Positions 1 through 6,593 of a stretch of DNA of 64,000 bases are shown here, one piece after another. The translations under genes and the position numbers were made by a program. The DNA is taken from positions 1 through 64,000 of the forward strand of contig NZ_BMYF01000014.1 of assembly GCF_014652135.1 (NCBI RefSeq). Reading direction: 5' to 3'. Source of the stretch: Mongoliitalea lutea (lineage in GTDB: Bacteria; Bacteroidota; Bacteroidia; Cytophagales; Cyclobacteriaceae). The notes under the pieces are model-generated. The model did no database searches. It was not told the DNA's origin and was given only the letters and a program-made list of their open reading frames with translations. Positions within the stretch are counted from its first letter, which is position 1. The number at the start of each line of letters is the position of its first letter.

Positions 1-95
1 TGGTCAAGATCATCGGATTGATTGGTTAAGATGGTTTGGGCACAGCATTCGTTTAATCCCCATAGCTAAACCAGCTCTGAACAGCGCTACACTTC
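1..95 (-). repeat. Array leader, copy A (cut by window edge)
   Basis: This matches the attC-proximal end of the leaders ending at 1359 and 5018 almost base for base. It includes the shared blocks TGGTCAAGATCATCGGATT and CTGAACAGCGCTACACTTC. The remaining roughly 340 bp of this copy lie to the left of the window. Confidence 0.85.
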
Positions 96-222
96 TGTCA
101 ACGGTTTGCATATGACTTGTGGCGGTTTCGAAGCGCTTTCCTGTCTCCCAAAACCAAAGCTAGCTACAAAGCGAAAACCTTGCTGGTAGCCGTTCACCCT
201 CCATAAGCTATATGCGTTGTTG
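96..222 (-). repeat. attC-like imperfect inverted repeat, site A
   Basis: The outer end is TGTCAAC on the plus strand (GTTGACA on the minus) and the other end carries GTTGTTG. The paired arms begin GCATAT at 108-113 and end ATATGC at 210-215. They continue with interrupted pairing (CTT, TGG, GG) for about 25 nt. The UDG-like gene ends inside the right arm, with its stop at 208-210. The arm sequence differs from sites B and C, while the outer TGTCAAC and the GTT box are shared. Conserved ends, variable but self-complementary arms and a variable centre are the hallmarks of integron attC sites. Confidence 0.6.
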
Positions 223-897
223 TAAAGCATTTTTATTTATTTCATTTTCAATCAATGATTTGAATTTTTTAAGTCCGTGTTCATATTTTTTGTTGTGCCA
301 GTATCGTCCACCTGTTCCAGGATGGCATACAAATTCATATCTTACTCCTGATTCATATTTTGGAATTTTCCACCTCAATTTGTCCCAAGATAGTTTAGAT
401 ACAAAAATTACTAAATCAGGTTCTATAATTTTCACAACTTCATTAATTGTTTTTGCTCCAATTGTATAGTCAATTGATTTACAAAAGTTCTTTATTGAAT
501 CCCCAGTTTCTGGTGCTGGTCTTTGAAAGCCATTCATAAAAGCTACGTTTGTCATAGCTCTAAATTCCTCAACTTTCATAAATTCAGACATTCGAGTATT
601 CAGTTCTCTGAATATCATATGTCCAGCTGGTTTCCAGTTTCCTTTCAGTATGACCCTTGTGTTTATCCATGCAATTTCTTCATCGGATAAGTCCGCTTGT
701 GTGGAACTATACCATTTTTCGGGATTTTTGCTTATTGTCGATTTTGGTGGTAAATAATGACTTTCAGCAATCAGCATTATTTTCGGTGAATTGTTTTTTC
801 CGTAATTTTTCCCGACAAAAGGTAGCATTGAAGGAAACCTTTGATAATGGTCAATTTCATTCAGTTTACTATCAAAAATTTCAGTCGATTCGTTCAT
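208..897 (-). CDS. Uracil-DNA-glycosylase-like superfamily protein (putative)
   Basis: This 229-residue protein starts at ATG and has no signal peptide or membrane segment, so it is probably cytoplasmic. An early strand-loop reads LIAESHYLP (residues 42-50), and a late loop reads CHPGTGGRYWH (191-201). They sit where uracil-DNA glycosylase superfamily members carry the catalytic-water loop and the HPS/HPG DNA-binding loop. The segment between, with VAFMNGFQRPAP near 118-129, also fits that fold. This family assignment is by eye and tentative. It is the only gene of its cassette. The start lies about 26 bp downstream of the conserved leader, and the stop lies inside attC-like site A. A role in DNA repair or phage defence would be inference only. 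Confidence 0.5.
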   Translation of the reverse strand: MNESTEIFDSKLNEIDHYQRFPSMLPFVGKNYGKNNSPKIMLIAESHYLPPKSTISKNPEKWYSSTQADLSDEEIAWINTRVILKGNWKPAGHMIFRELNTRMSEFMKVEEFRAMTNVAFMNGFQRPAPETGDSIKNFCKSIDYTIGAKTINEVVKIIEPDLVIFVSKLSWDKLRWKIPKYESGVRYEFVCHPGTGGRYWHNKKYEHGLKKFKSLIENEINKNALQQRI

Positions 898-923
898 AGT
901 TTGTTGGTTTGATTAAATGTTTT

Positions 924-1359
924 ACAACTTACTTATCCACCTGAAAAACCAACCCATATACACCCTACGGAAAATCGTGAATTCTAATTTTTTCAGCCGT
1001 ATTTTCAACTCCCTAAACCTACTAAATACCCTCCAACGAAAAAATACCCTGATCAGGGTATTTATTTAGTTTTTTTACATAGGTAAATGACTCATTCCTT
1101 TATCTCATAACAACATACGCCATGTTTTGAAGATTGTCAGTAAGGCCATGCTGTTGTCCCGGTGACGAATGATCTGTTTTACTTATGGATAGTGATCGTT
1201 TTTTACTCCATGCTTTCCGGTGGTAGTGCTACCCTAAAGTAACTCATAACTGATCAAAATAAAGTGGTCAGGATCATCGGATTGATTGGTAAAGATGGTT
1301 TGGGCACAGCATTCGTTTAATTCCCATAGCTAAACCAGCTCTGAACAGCGCTACACTTC
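924..1359 (-). repeat. Array leader, copy B
   Basis: This fills most of the 657-bp gap between the UDG-like gene and the DUF2326 gene. It is nearly identical to 4575-5018 from the CTTACTTAT block through to CTACACTTC. On the minus strand it sits directly upstream of the UDG-like gene, so it should carry that gene's promoter or 5' untranslated region. Its gene-proximal third holds a 22-bp perfect palindrome. No conserved open reading frame runs through the copies: the frames are interrupted at different places, so it looks non-coding. Confidence 0.85.
1042..1063. terminator. Perfect palindrome with T-runs on both sides (leader B)
   Basis: The palindrome centres on CCCTGATCAGGG and is flanked by AAATA/TATTT. 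It is followed by a T-run on the plus strand (1071-1077) and by a run of Ts on the minus strand. It could therefore terminate transcription in either direction. The same palindrome is present in the leaders at 4694-4715 and 6179-6200. In the cassette it would insulate each gene from read-through, so the gene promoter would have to lie in the last roughly 120 bp of the leader. Confidence 0.6.
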
Positions 1360-1533
1360 TGTCAACGGTTTGCGGCTACCCGAAGGTGGCGATTTCGAAG
1401 CACTACACTGTCAACCAAGCATAACTTGTCCCGCAAAAGCGGGAAACTTTGATAGAAGCACGACTTGTCCCGATTTCTCGGGAAAGCTTGATTTAACCAC
1501 TGAACCGCCACTTTTGGGTAGGTGCTGTTACCA
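1360..1533 (-). repeat. attC-like imperfect inverted repeat, site B
   Basis: The outer ends are TGTCAAC and GTTACCA. The left arm carries CTACCC (1376-1381) and GTGGCG (1386-1391). The right arm carries the complementary CCGCCAC...GGGTAG (1505-1521). The site is longer than A and C because two 39-bp hairpin repeats occupy its centre. The stop codon of the DUF2326 ATPase lies about 27 bp beyond the GTT box. Confidence 0.6.
1417..1494. repeat. Two tandem 39-bp hairpin repeats inside attC-like site B
   Basis: Units 1417-1455 and 1456-1494 both follow the pattern AAGCA..ACTTGTCCCG, a short loop, CGGGAAA..TTGAT. Each folds into a small hairpin with a CCCG/CGGG stem. The loop and several flanking bases differ between the units. 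They lie in the variable centre of site B and are absent from sites A and C, which suggests later insertion of a REP-like element. Confidence 0.7.
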
Positions 1534-1555
1534 GCTGGCGTTCTTGTGTCTTAAA

Positions 1556-3313
1556 TCAAAAACTATGAAGAAACAATTTACCTGAATCATCTTTATCGTT
1601 TAGTTCCAAGCAAATTTCACTTTCCAAAAATTCATACTTCATACCAGATTCCTCTGTAGGAATGTCTGAGTCAATCAATGATAAAATGTATTGTAAATTG
1701 TAATCCCTACATATTTCCTTGACCTTGTTTAGTAAGCGTATCTTAATTCGATTGTCAAGACCTTCTAAAATACCATCATGATATACAAAACGGAAGAATG
1801 AGTTATTTGAATAATGTATTATTAATGAAAGGTCGAAAGCCATACAGAGCAACTTTTTATATGTAGTACCTTGTGCTTCCGAAGTTGTATTCAAATCACT
1901 CGGGTTTTGATAGTCAGCACTATATTCAATATTACCCTGCTTATTTTGTACAATAGATATAAGTGCATTGGCACCTAAAATATCTGTTATTATCGAGTTG
2001 AATATTCTATTGATGTCAGCGTGTTTCCTTTTATTTACTGCTTCACGGATTTCGTTAACAGATTTTTCCACACCCTGCTGAATTTTCGAAATTTCTTTTT
2101 CAATTTCTATAGACTGATCAACTGCGGCTATTTTATCTTTAATACGCTCTACTTCCGCCTCTATCTTTGATAAGTTCTTCTGATACTCTTTAAATTTGAT
2201 ATAAGAATCTTTCTCCGTAAGAAAAGATAGCTTCTCGCTTTTCTCCAATTCCAAAATCTTTAATTCTCTGTTAACAGAAATCAATTCAGCTTTAAGGGTT
2301 TGAAGATTTTCACTTAAATATCTTTTTCTGTCTCTTGAAATTGCTTCGTTAAACTTAAGTAAATCTGAAAACTATTTTTTAAGTTCGACCGGGAAAAGAA
2401 GTTGTGCTTCATTATGAAGTTTTTGGAGTTCTTCAATATTTATTTGTTCTGAAATATTTGCTAATGATTTTTCAATTTTATCGATGTCGTAAGCTATTCT
2501 ATATCTATCAGTACTTAGTATTTGTATTTGGTTGTCTAGACTCTCAATGAGTTCTTTATTTATATATTGGTCTTGTTGGAAAAAATTAAATTTATCAATG
2601 GTTGATTTAGCTTCATTAACCTCCAGCTCTTTTATGTCTAGCAAACCAGCAAGTTTATCACGGTCATTTACATTAATCCTAGCTTCATCTTTTAAAATCC
2701 TGATGATTTCTTTTTTCTTGTCAATGTCTTCTTCTAGCGATAGTTTTTTAATTATCAAATTACTATCATAACCGAGCAATTCAAATACGAAAGGTTTCCA
2801 ATCAATATGCTTTCCTTTAAATTTATCTAGTTTATAAACGTCTAAGTAGTCCTGTTGAGTTCTTAGAAAATAGGTAATAGACTTTCTATAGTCGTAGCTT
2901 GGTACAACATCAAATCCAAGATGTTCATTAAGTTTTTTTCGAGCTTTATCAAAGGCTAAGTTTTCGTCATCCCAATTCTTGGGAATTAAAAAGCCCTTAG
3001 TTTTTGTATCATTAATTTTAAAAGAAATTTTTGTATTCGTATCTATTTCTCGTTTTATAATCAAATAGCTGCCATTATTTAAAGCTAATTCACCGTAAAA
3101 AGCAACGCCATTAAAAATTTTATTCCCGAATATTTTTTTGTTAAACGAACCAAGGAGAATGAAATTAATTACGTGAATTAATGAGGTCTTGCCAAGATTA
3201 TGGGTGTCTTTTTTCTTTTGTTTTTCAAATATTGTAGCAATAACAACATTGAATTCAGGTTCAAATTCAATATTCTTGAAATTTTTATTAGCATATATTT
3301 TTACAAGTTTCAT
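1556..3313 (-). pseudogene. DUF2326-type ABC/SMC-like ATPase of an ABC-3C system, interrupted by TAG
   Basis: One reading frame of 585 sense codons plus an internal TAG at codon 314. The N-terminal part has a P-loop read as NLGKTS (39-44) and a coiled-coil region. The C-terminal part has a long coiled coil and the signature HDGILEGLD, then a strand reading YILSLIDSD typical of SMC/RecN ATPase heads. The frame is identical on both sides of the stop, and the 29 codons after it read as normal coding sequence (FSDLLKFNEAISRDRKRYL). Its ATG overlaps the stop of the small middle gene (ATGA). The family is the ATPase of three-component ABC-3C conflict systems. Without suppression only the 313-residue N-terminal half would be made, so the system is probably inactive. 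Confidence 0.75.
2372..2374 (-). other. In-frame amber codon splitting the ATPase gene
   Basis: The minus strand reads CTT AAA AAA TAG TTT TCA GAT. A single CAG-to-TAG change would explain it. A frameshift does not help, because coding continues in the same frame. A sequencing error next to the A6 run is less likely, since the fault is a substitution rather than a length change. Confidence 0.8.
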
Positions 3314-3549
3314 CCTTGAATTGCTTTTATTGAATCTAACTTATCTACATACTCAATTTTGCCAAGCATAAAGAGGTACGATAGGGTGTATTCGTAATTT
3401 TCGGTAATGCCTTTTCCGATTTTATCGACAAGACTGCTTTTTAAATCATCATATTTGATAATTCCACTATCTAGTATTTCTTTCATCATTACTGCTGAAA
3501 GAAAGACAATTGAATATTTTATGTCGGTATGTTTATCTGGTCTAAGCAT
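3310..3549 (-). CDS. ABC-3C middle component (small)
   Basis: This is a 79-residue protein with no signal or membrane segment. It reads as a mostly helical, winged-helix-sized domain (SIVFLSAVMMKEIL, then a second helix, then YTLSYLFMLGKIEYVD). That pattern and its place between an endonuclease-type protein and a DUF2326 ATPase fit the middle component of ABC-three-component systems. That component is known to link the ATPase to the effector. The start ATG overlaps the upstream gene by 8 bp, and the stop overlaps the ATPase start by 4 bp, so the three genes are translationally coupled. The assignment rests more on context than on its own sequence. Confidence 0.65.
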   Translation of the reverse strand: MLRPDKHTDIKYSIVFLSAVMMKEILDSGIIKYDDLKSSLVDKIGKGITENYEYTLSYLFMLGKIEYVDKLDSIKAIQG

Positions 3550-4480
3550 CTACTTTCTTTCCTATAAAACAATTACAATACATATAGTTGATAAAGACTC
3601 TTACTAACCTCTTCCTTCCTGAACCAAAAAACTCTTTGTTATTCGAAATGACATAGTCATATAATTCATCAAGCAACCTTTCGAAAGCAAAATAATCATT
3701 TTGATAGATTGTTATCTTAGCGTTAAGTTCGTCAACTAAATCATCAAACTGTTCTTTCAACGGCTTGTTTATAGGGTCTTTCAAAAAAGAATCTATTGAT
3801 TCAAAATGAGAATAATGTCTTTGCATCACATTATCAAAATAATCTTTACTCAGTTTATTCAATTCATTTTTTTTCGCCATATCTACATAACTGAAGTCAA
3901 CAATATTTTTGTCAAGCGGATCGGTTGATGGCAAATACTTGTGAAATGCCTCAATTACGCTTTTTAAATCACTTTCGTCAAATTGAAGTGGTCTCAATAA
4001 ATCTTGAAGTTTTGCTTCTTTTACAATATCAGGATATGATTGAAGCCACATCTGAATTTTTTCATCTGCAATAATTACATTGGGAATCCCTGTATTAGCA
4101 TCAATCAAATCTTCAATTTTTTCGTCTTGTTTGCCTGTAAGTTTTGAATTTGTAAACAATAGATAATACTCGATTTTATCAATTTCCTTAAGTCTTTCAA
4201 TTGCTGGTAAAACTTCGTTTTTCAATCTTCGCTGAAAATCGCTATCTGAACAGCTAGCGTTAATTTTATTCGTATGTTTAGCTTGTATTACTATTTTACC
4301 CTCCCAAGGTTTTGATTCGCTTGGAAATAAATTTGCTTTCCCATTAAACTTAGCATCCCTGCCACCATCTGTCCCTTGTGCAAATGGAATAACGCCTTCG
4401 CCAAGAATCTTTCTACATAACAGTGTAGTTAAATTCTCAAATTCCTTATCGTCAAGGTCATATAATGGGTATTTTCTCAT
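3542..4480 (-). CDS. ABC-3C effector with PD-(D/E)xK-like nuclease N-terminus
   Basis: This 312-residue protein is the first gene of the three-gene cassette. The N-terminal domain carries GTDGGRDA (36-43) followed by IVIQAKH (63-69). These fit the D...(Q/E)xK metal-binding core of restriction-endonuclease-like (Mrr/type IV) nucleases, with D42 and K68 as candidate catalytic residues. The C-terminal 150 residues are helical and lack a recognised enzyme motif, as expected for the ABC-3C C-terminal domain that docks to the middle component. It probably cleaves nucleic acid when the ATPase senses invasion. That is family inference. No signal peptide is present. The ATPase partner is broken by an amber codon. 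Confidence 0.75.
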   Translation of the reverse strand: MRKYPLYDLDDKEFENLTTLLCRKILGEGVIPFAQGTDGGRDAKFNGKANLFPSESKPWEGKIVIQAKHTNKINASCSDSDFQRRLKNEVLPAIERLKEIDKIEYYLLFTNSKLTGKQDEKIEDLIDANTGIPNVIIADEKIQMWLQSYPDIVKEAKLQDLLRPLQFDESDLKSVIEAFHKYLPSTDPLDKNIVDFSYVDMAKKNELNKLSKDYFDNVMQRHYSHFESIDSFLKDPINKPLKEQFDDLVDELNAKITIYQNDYFAFERLLDELYDYVISNNKEFFGSGRKRLVRVFINYMYCNCFIGKKVDA

Positions 4481-4574
4481 TTTTTGCTCAAAGTTAATTA
4501 ATCCAATGTCCGTTTCATAAAATTATGTCCTTTTACACTTTTCACTTGTATTTGTGTGTTCTATAGGCTTGCTG

Positions 4575-5018
4575 GTAACTTACTTATATGTCTGAAAAAC
4601 CCACCCATATACACCCTACGGAAGCTCGTGAAGTCTGATTTTTGCAGCTATGTTTTCATCTCCCTAAACCTACTAAATACCCTCCAACGAAAAAAATACC
4701 CTGATCAGGGTATTTATTTAGTTATTTTCATAGGTAAATGACTCATTTCTTTACTCATAACATCATACGCCATGTTTTGAAGATTGTCAGTAAGGCCATA
4801 CTATGGTCCCGGTGACGAATGATCTATTTTACTTATGGATAGTGATCGTTTTTTACTCCATGCTTTCCGATGGAAGTTATACCCTAAAGCAACTGATAAC
4901 TGATCAAAAAAAGTGGTCAAGATCATCGGATTCATTGGTAAAGATACTTCAGGGTATACCATCCACTCCAATCGTTTAATCCCCATAGCTAAACCAGCTC
5001 TGAACAGCGCTACACTTC
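4575..5018 (-). repeat. Array leader, copy C
   Basis: This occupies most of the 681-bp gap between the ABC-3C operon and the Fic gene and matches copy B along its length. It differs mainly in a short block near 4947-4971, where the GGTTTGGGCACAGCATTC of copies A and B is replaced. On the minus strand it lies about 95 bp upstream of the effector gene start. The palindrome at 4694-4715 is conserved. Confidence 0.85.
4694..4715. terminator. Perfect palindrome (leader C)
   Basis: This is the same 22-bp palindrome centred on CCCTGATCAGGG as in leader B. A-tracts precede it and T-rich sequence follows it on both strands. Confidence 0.6.
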
Positions 5019-5150
5019 TGTCAACGGTCCTCAGCTTGGAGACGGCGGGCATTCGGAGCCGTTCTCTTCCAGTCTACTCCTAACTTCTTAAAGATACTGA
5101 TTTTCATAGTTACTCTGAACCGCCCGCTGTCTTCCAAGGTGATGTTATGC
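5019..5150 (-). repeat. attC-like imperfect inverted repeat, site C
   Basis: The outer ends are TGTCAAC and GTTATGC. The left arm CTTGGAGACGGCGGGC (5035-5050) pairs with the right arm GCCCGCTGTCTTCCAAG (5122-5138), with one bulge and one mismatch. The arms share no sequence with sites A or B. The Fic gene stop lies 12 bp past the site. Confidence 0.65.
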
Positions 5151-5161
5151 ACTGTTCTTTT

Positions 5162-5767
5162 TCATTTTTTTGAGGCAATAAGTTCAAAAATCAATTCTTT
5201 CAATATTTCTAAATCACTCTCTATTGTTCCTTTCATATATCTTTCAAACACACTTTTATTGTCCGGAGGGTTTAGGTTCAGAATCAACCCTTTTTCCAAG
5301 GCCAATAACCTTAAAAACTCTCTTTGTGCACGTCCGTTACCTTCTCTAAAGGGATGAAAATAATTTACATTATCTAAAATTTCGGCTAACTTCTCTGCTA
5401 ATTCTTTTCTTCTGTTTTTTCGAATTTTCTTGTAGTCAGCTATTAAAGAATTAATGTAGCTACTGGCATTATCAAAATGGGTGGTGGGAAAAAATTGTTT
5501 TCCATCTTTACTTATTTCCACAACCCTCTTTTTGCCAGCCCAGACATATATGTCTTGAAACAAATGCTTGTGAATATCAAAAAGGTTTTCAATTCCTTTA
5601 ATCTTAATGGGATTGTTGTAAAGTTCCTGAAGTCGTTTTGTCACAGCTCCACTTTCAACAAAAAGTAATACATCTGGGTCTGTAATTCCCGGAATATTTT
5701 TTAAAATTCCTGTTTTTGGGTCTACATAAGTATAATCAAAATCTATGTACTTATAGGAATCAGACAT
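5162..5767 (-). CDS. Fic family AMP-transferase toxin
   Basis: This 201-residue Fic-domain protein has the catalytic motif HPFREGNGRAQR at 138-149, matching HxFx(D/E)GNGRxxR with the catalytic His and the nucleotide-phosphate-binding GNGR. Family members transfer AMP, or another nucleotide part, to a hydroxyl of a target protein. Small class I members are toxins held inactive by a partner protein. The chosen ATG overlaps the antitoxin gene by 8 bp. A TTG six codons upstream is the alternative. The stop lies beside attC-like site C. It is a complete toxin-antitoxin cassette, which would favour retention of the array. The protein target is unknown. Confidence 0.85.
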   Translation of the reverse strand: MSDSYKYIDFDYTYVDPKTGILKNIPGITDPDVLLFVESGAVTKRLQELYNNPIKIKGIENLFDIHKHLFQDIYVWAGKKRVVEISKDGKQFFPTTHFDNASSYINSLIADYKKIRKNRRKELAEKLAEILDNVNYFHPFREGNGRAQREFLRLLALEKGLILNLNPPDNKSVFERYMKGTIESDLEILKELIFELIASKK

Positions 5768-5981
5768 AAGCCCTTTCTTCCGCAAACTTCACTAATTCAC
5801 TTAATGAAATTTTTCCTGATACATAATCCCTGATTATTTCAACCCCTTTGGGCGTAGGTTTAAAACCCTCAAACATATTACTTCCCAAAGCATTTGCCGT
5901 GCTTTCTAATGTCTTTAAATCAGAAAATTTCACTCCCATTATCGTCAGGTTATTCCTATCAATTTCGATTGTAGCAAACAT
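5760..5981 (-). CDS. Fic-inhibiting antitoxin, VbhA-type
   Basis: This 73-residue protein lies immediately upstream of and overlaps the Fic gene. It contains SNMFEG at 34-39, which fits the inhibitory motif (S/T)xxxE(G/N). In class I Fic systems that motif's Glu blocks ATP binding in the toxin active site. Motif plus gene order make an antitoxin role likely. The rest is short helices with no other recognisable domain. It begins about 80 bp downstream of the leader fragment at 6062-6237. Confidence 0.75.
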   Translation of the reverse strand: MFATIEIDRNNLTIMGVKFSDLKTLESTANALGSNMFEGFKPTPKGVEIIRDYVSGKISLSELVKFAEERAYV

Positions 5982-6061
5982 ATATTTTGATTTTAAACCT
6001 TTTACGAATTTACAAAATTTCCGTCATTATATCCTTAGGTTCTTCTTTTTTAGAATAGTGC

Positions 6062-6237
6062 ACAACTTAAATATATGTCTGAAAAACCCACCCATATATG
6101 CCCTACGGAAGCTTGCTAAGTCTGATTTTTCAGCCGTATTTTCATCTCCCTAAACCTACTCAATACCCTCCAACGAATAAATACCCTGATCAGGGTATTT
6201 ATTTAGTTTTTTTACATAGGTAAATGACTCATTCCTT
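6062..6237 (-). repeat. Array leader, copy D (truncated)
   Basis: Only the gene-proximal 175 bp of the leader is present, from the ATGTCTGAAAAACCCACCC block to GACTCATTCCTTT. The palindrome is at 6179-6200. The match to copies B and C stops abruptly at 6237, inside a glyoxalase reading frame, so this is the recombination edge of the array. It precedes the antitoxin-Fic pair. Confidence 0.85.
6179..6200. terminator. Perfect palindrome (leader D)
   Basis: This is the third copy of the CCCTGATCAGGG-centred palindrome, followed on the plus strand by a T-run at 6206-6213. Confidence 0.6.
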
Positions 6238-6387
6238 TGCACCTTTCGGTCTAACCAAAACCCAACGTTTTGACTCCGAAAGCATAGTGTCTTCGATTAA
6301 GTCAAAATGTAATTTTTGTGTATAAAATTCTATTGCCTTGTCATAGTCGTCCACAACAATTGCGATATGTGTCAAGTTCTGCTTCAT
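6229..6387 (-). pseudogene. Glyoxalase/VOC N-terminal fragment truncated by the array
   Basis: A 52-residue frame begins MKQNLTHIAIVVDDYDKAI and continues through a typical first VOC half-module (EFYTQKLHFDL). It reaches KRWVLVRPKGA and then runs into the array leader, stopping at TGA. Family members are about 115-130 residues, so the second beta-alpha-beta unit with its metal ligands is missing. The junction falls at about 6231-6238, where CATTCCTTT is shared with intact leaders and upstream sequence is not. Cassette-array recombination or deletion destroyed the gene. Confidence 0.75.
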
Positions 6388-6518
6388 TCTTCTATATTAT
6401 TGTTGCCCGATAAGTACAATTCTCTAAAAAATGACTAGTCATTAAATTCTGTTGGGATTCCTCTGGTATTTGAATGTAAAACTAAAACCATTCATTCTCT
6501 GCTTCTCCGCTCCTAAGC

Positions 6519-6562
6519 ACAAAAAATCCCCTGAAGCTTTTTAAACCTCAAGGGATTTCTTA
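6519..6562. terminator. Intrinsic terminator below the M23 peptidase gene
   Basis: An AAATCCC...GGGATTT stem with an A-run on one side and T-rich sequence on the other lies about 30 bp after the peptidase stop (minus strand). The 200 bp between the glyoxalase remnant and this stem holds nothing else recognisable. Confidence 0.65.
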
Positions 6563-6593
6563 TAACTCTCAAACCAATAATCCAGCTAATCAA

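Larger units (their letters stand above)
1..6237 (-). mobile_element. Integron-like cassette array (left end outside window)
   Basis: Three gene groups on the minus strand alternate with a repeated unit made of a conserved leader of about 435-445 bp and an imperfect inverted-repeat (attC-like) site. In minus-strand order a cassette reads leader, gene or genes, attC-like site, then the next leader. The gene stop codons lie 6 to about 30 bp from the attC-like box, as in integron cassettes. Cargo is a UDG-like protein, an ABC-3C system and a Fic/antitoxin pair. No integrase is visible, and the array runs off the left edge. The right edge is a leader copy fused to a truncated glyoxalase gene. The cassette reading is inferred from architecture, because no homology search could be run. 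Confidence 0.6.

Noticed and set aside
1370-1585. 71-codon plus-strand frame across attC-like site B
   Set aside because: It runs through the hairpin doublet and into the 3' end of the ATPase gene on the other strand. This is a chance frame.
2372-2374. TAG read as pyrrolysine or selenocysteine
   Set aside because: Selenocysteine uses TGA, and pyrrolysine insertion is not expected in Bacteroidetes. No such machinery is seen, and a plain Gln-to-stop mutation explains the data.
4556-4741. 61-codon plus-strand frame (also in part at 5848-6153)
   Set aside because: It is a translation of the repeated leader and of antisense DNA to the antitoxin gene. It has no start context and no conservation beyond the DNA repeat.
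4801-5052. 83-codon minus-strand frame in leader copy C
   Set aside because: The equivalent stretch in copy B is interrupted by a stop after about 25 shared codons, and the frame overlaps the inverted-repeat arm. The leader behaves as non-coding DNA.
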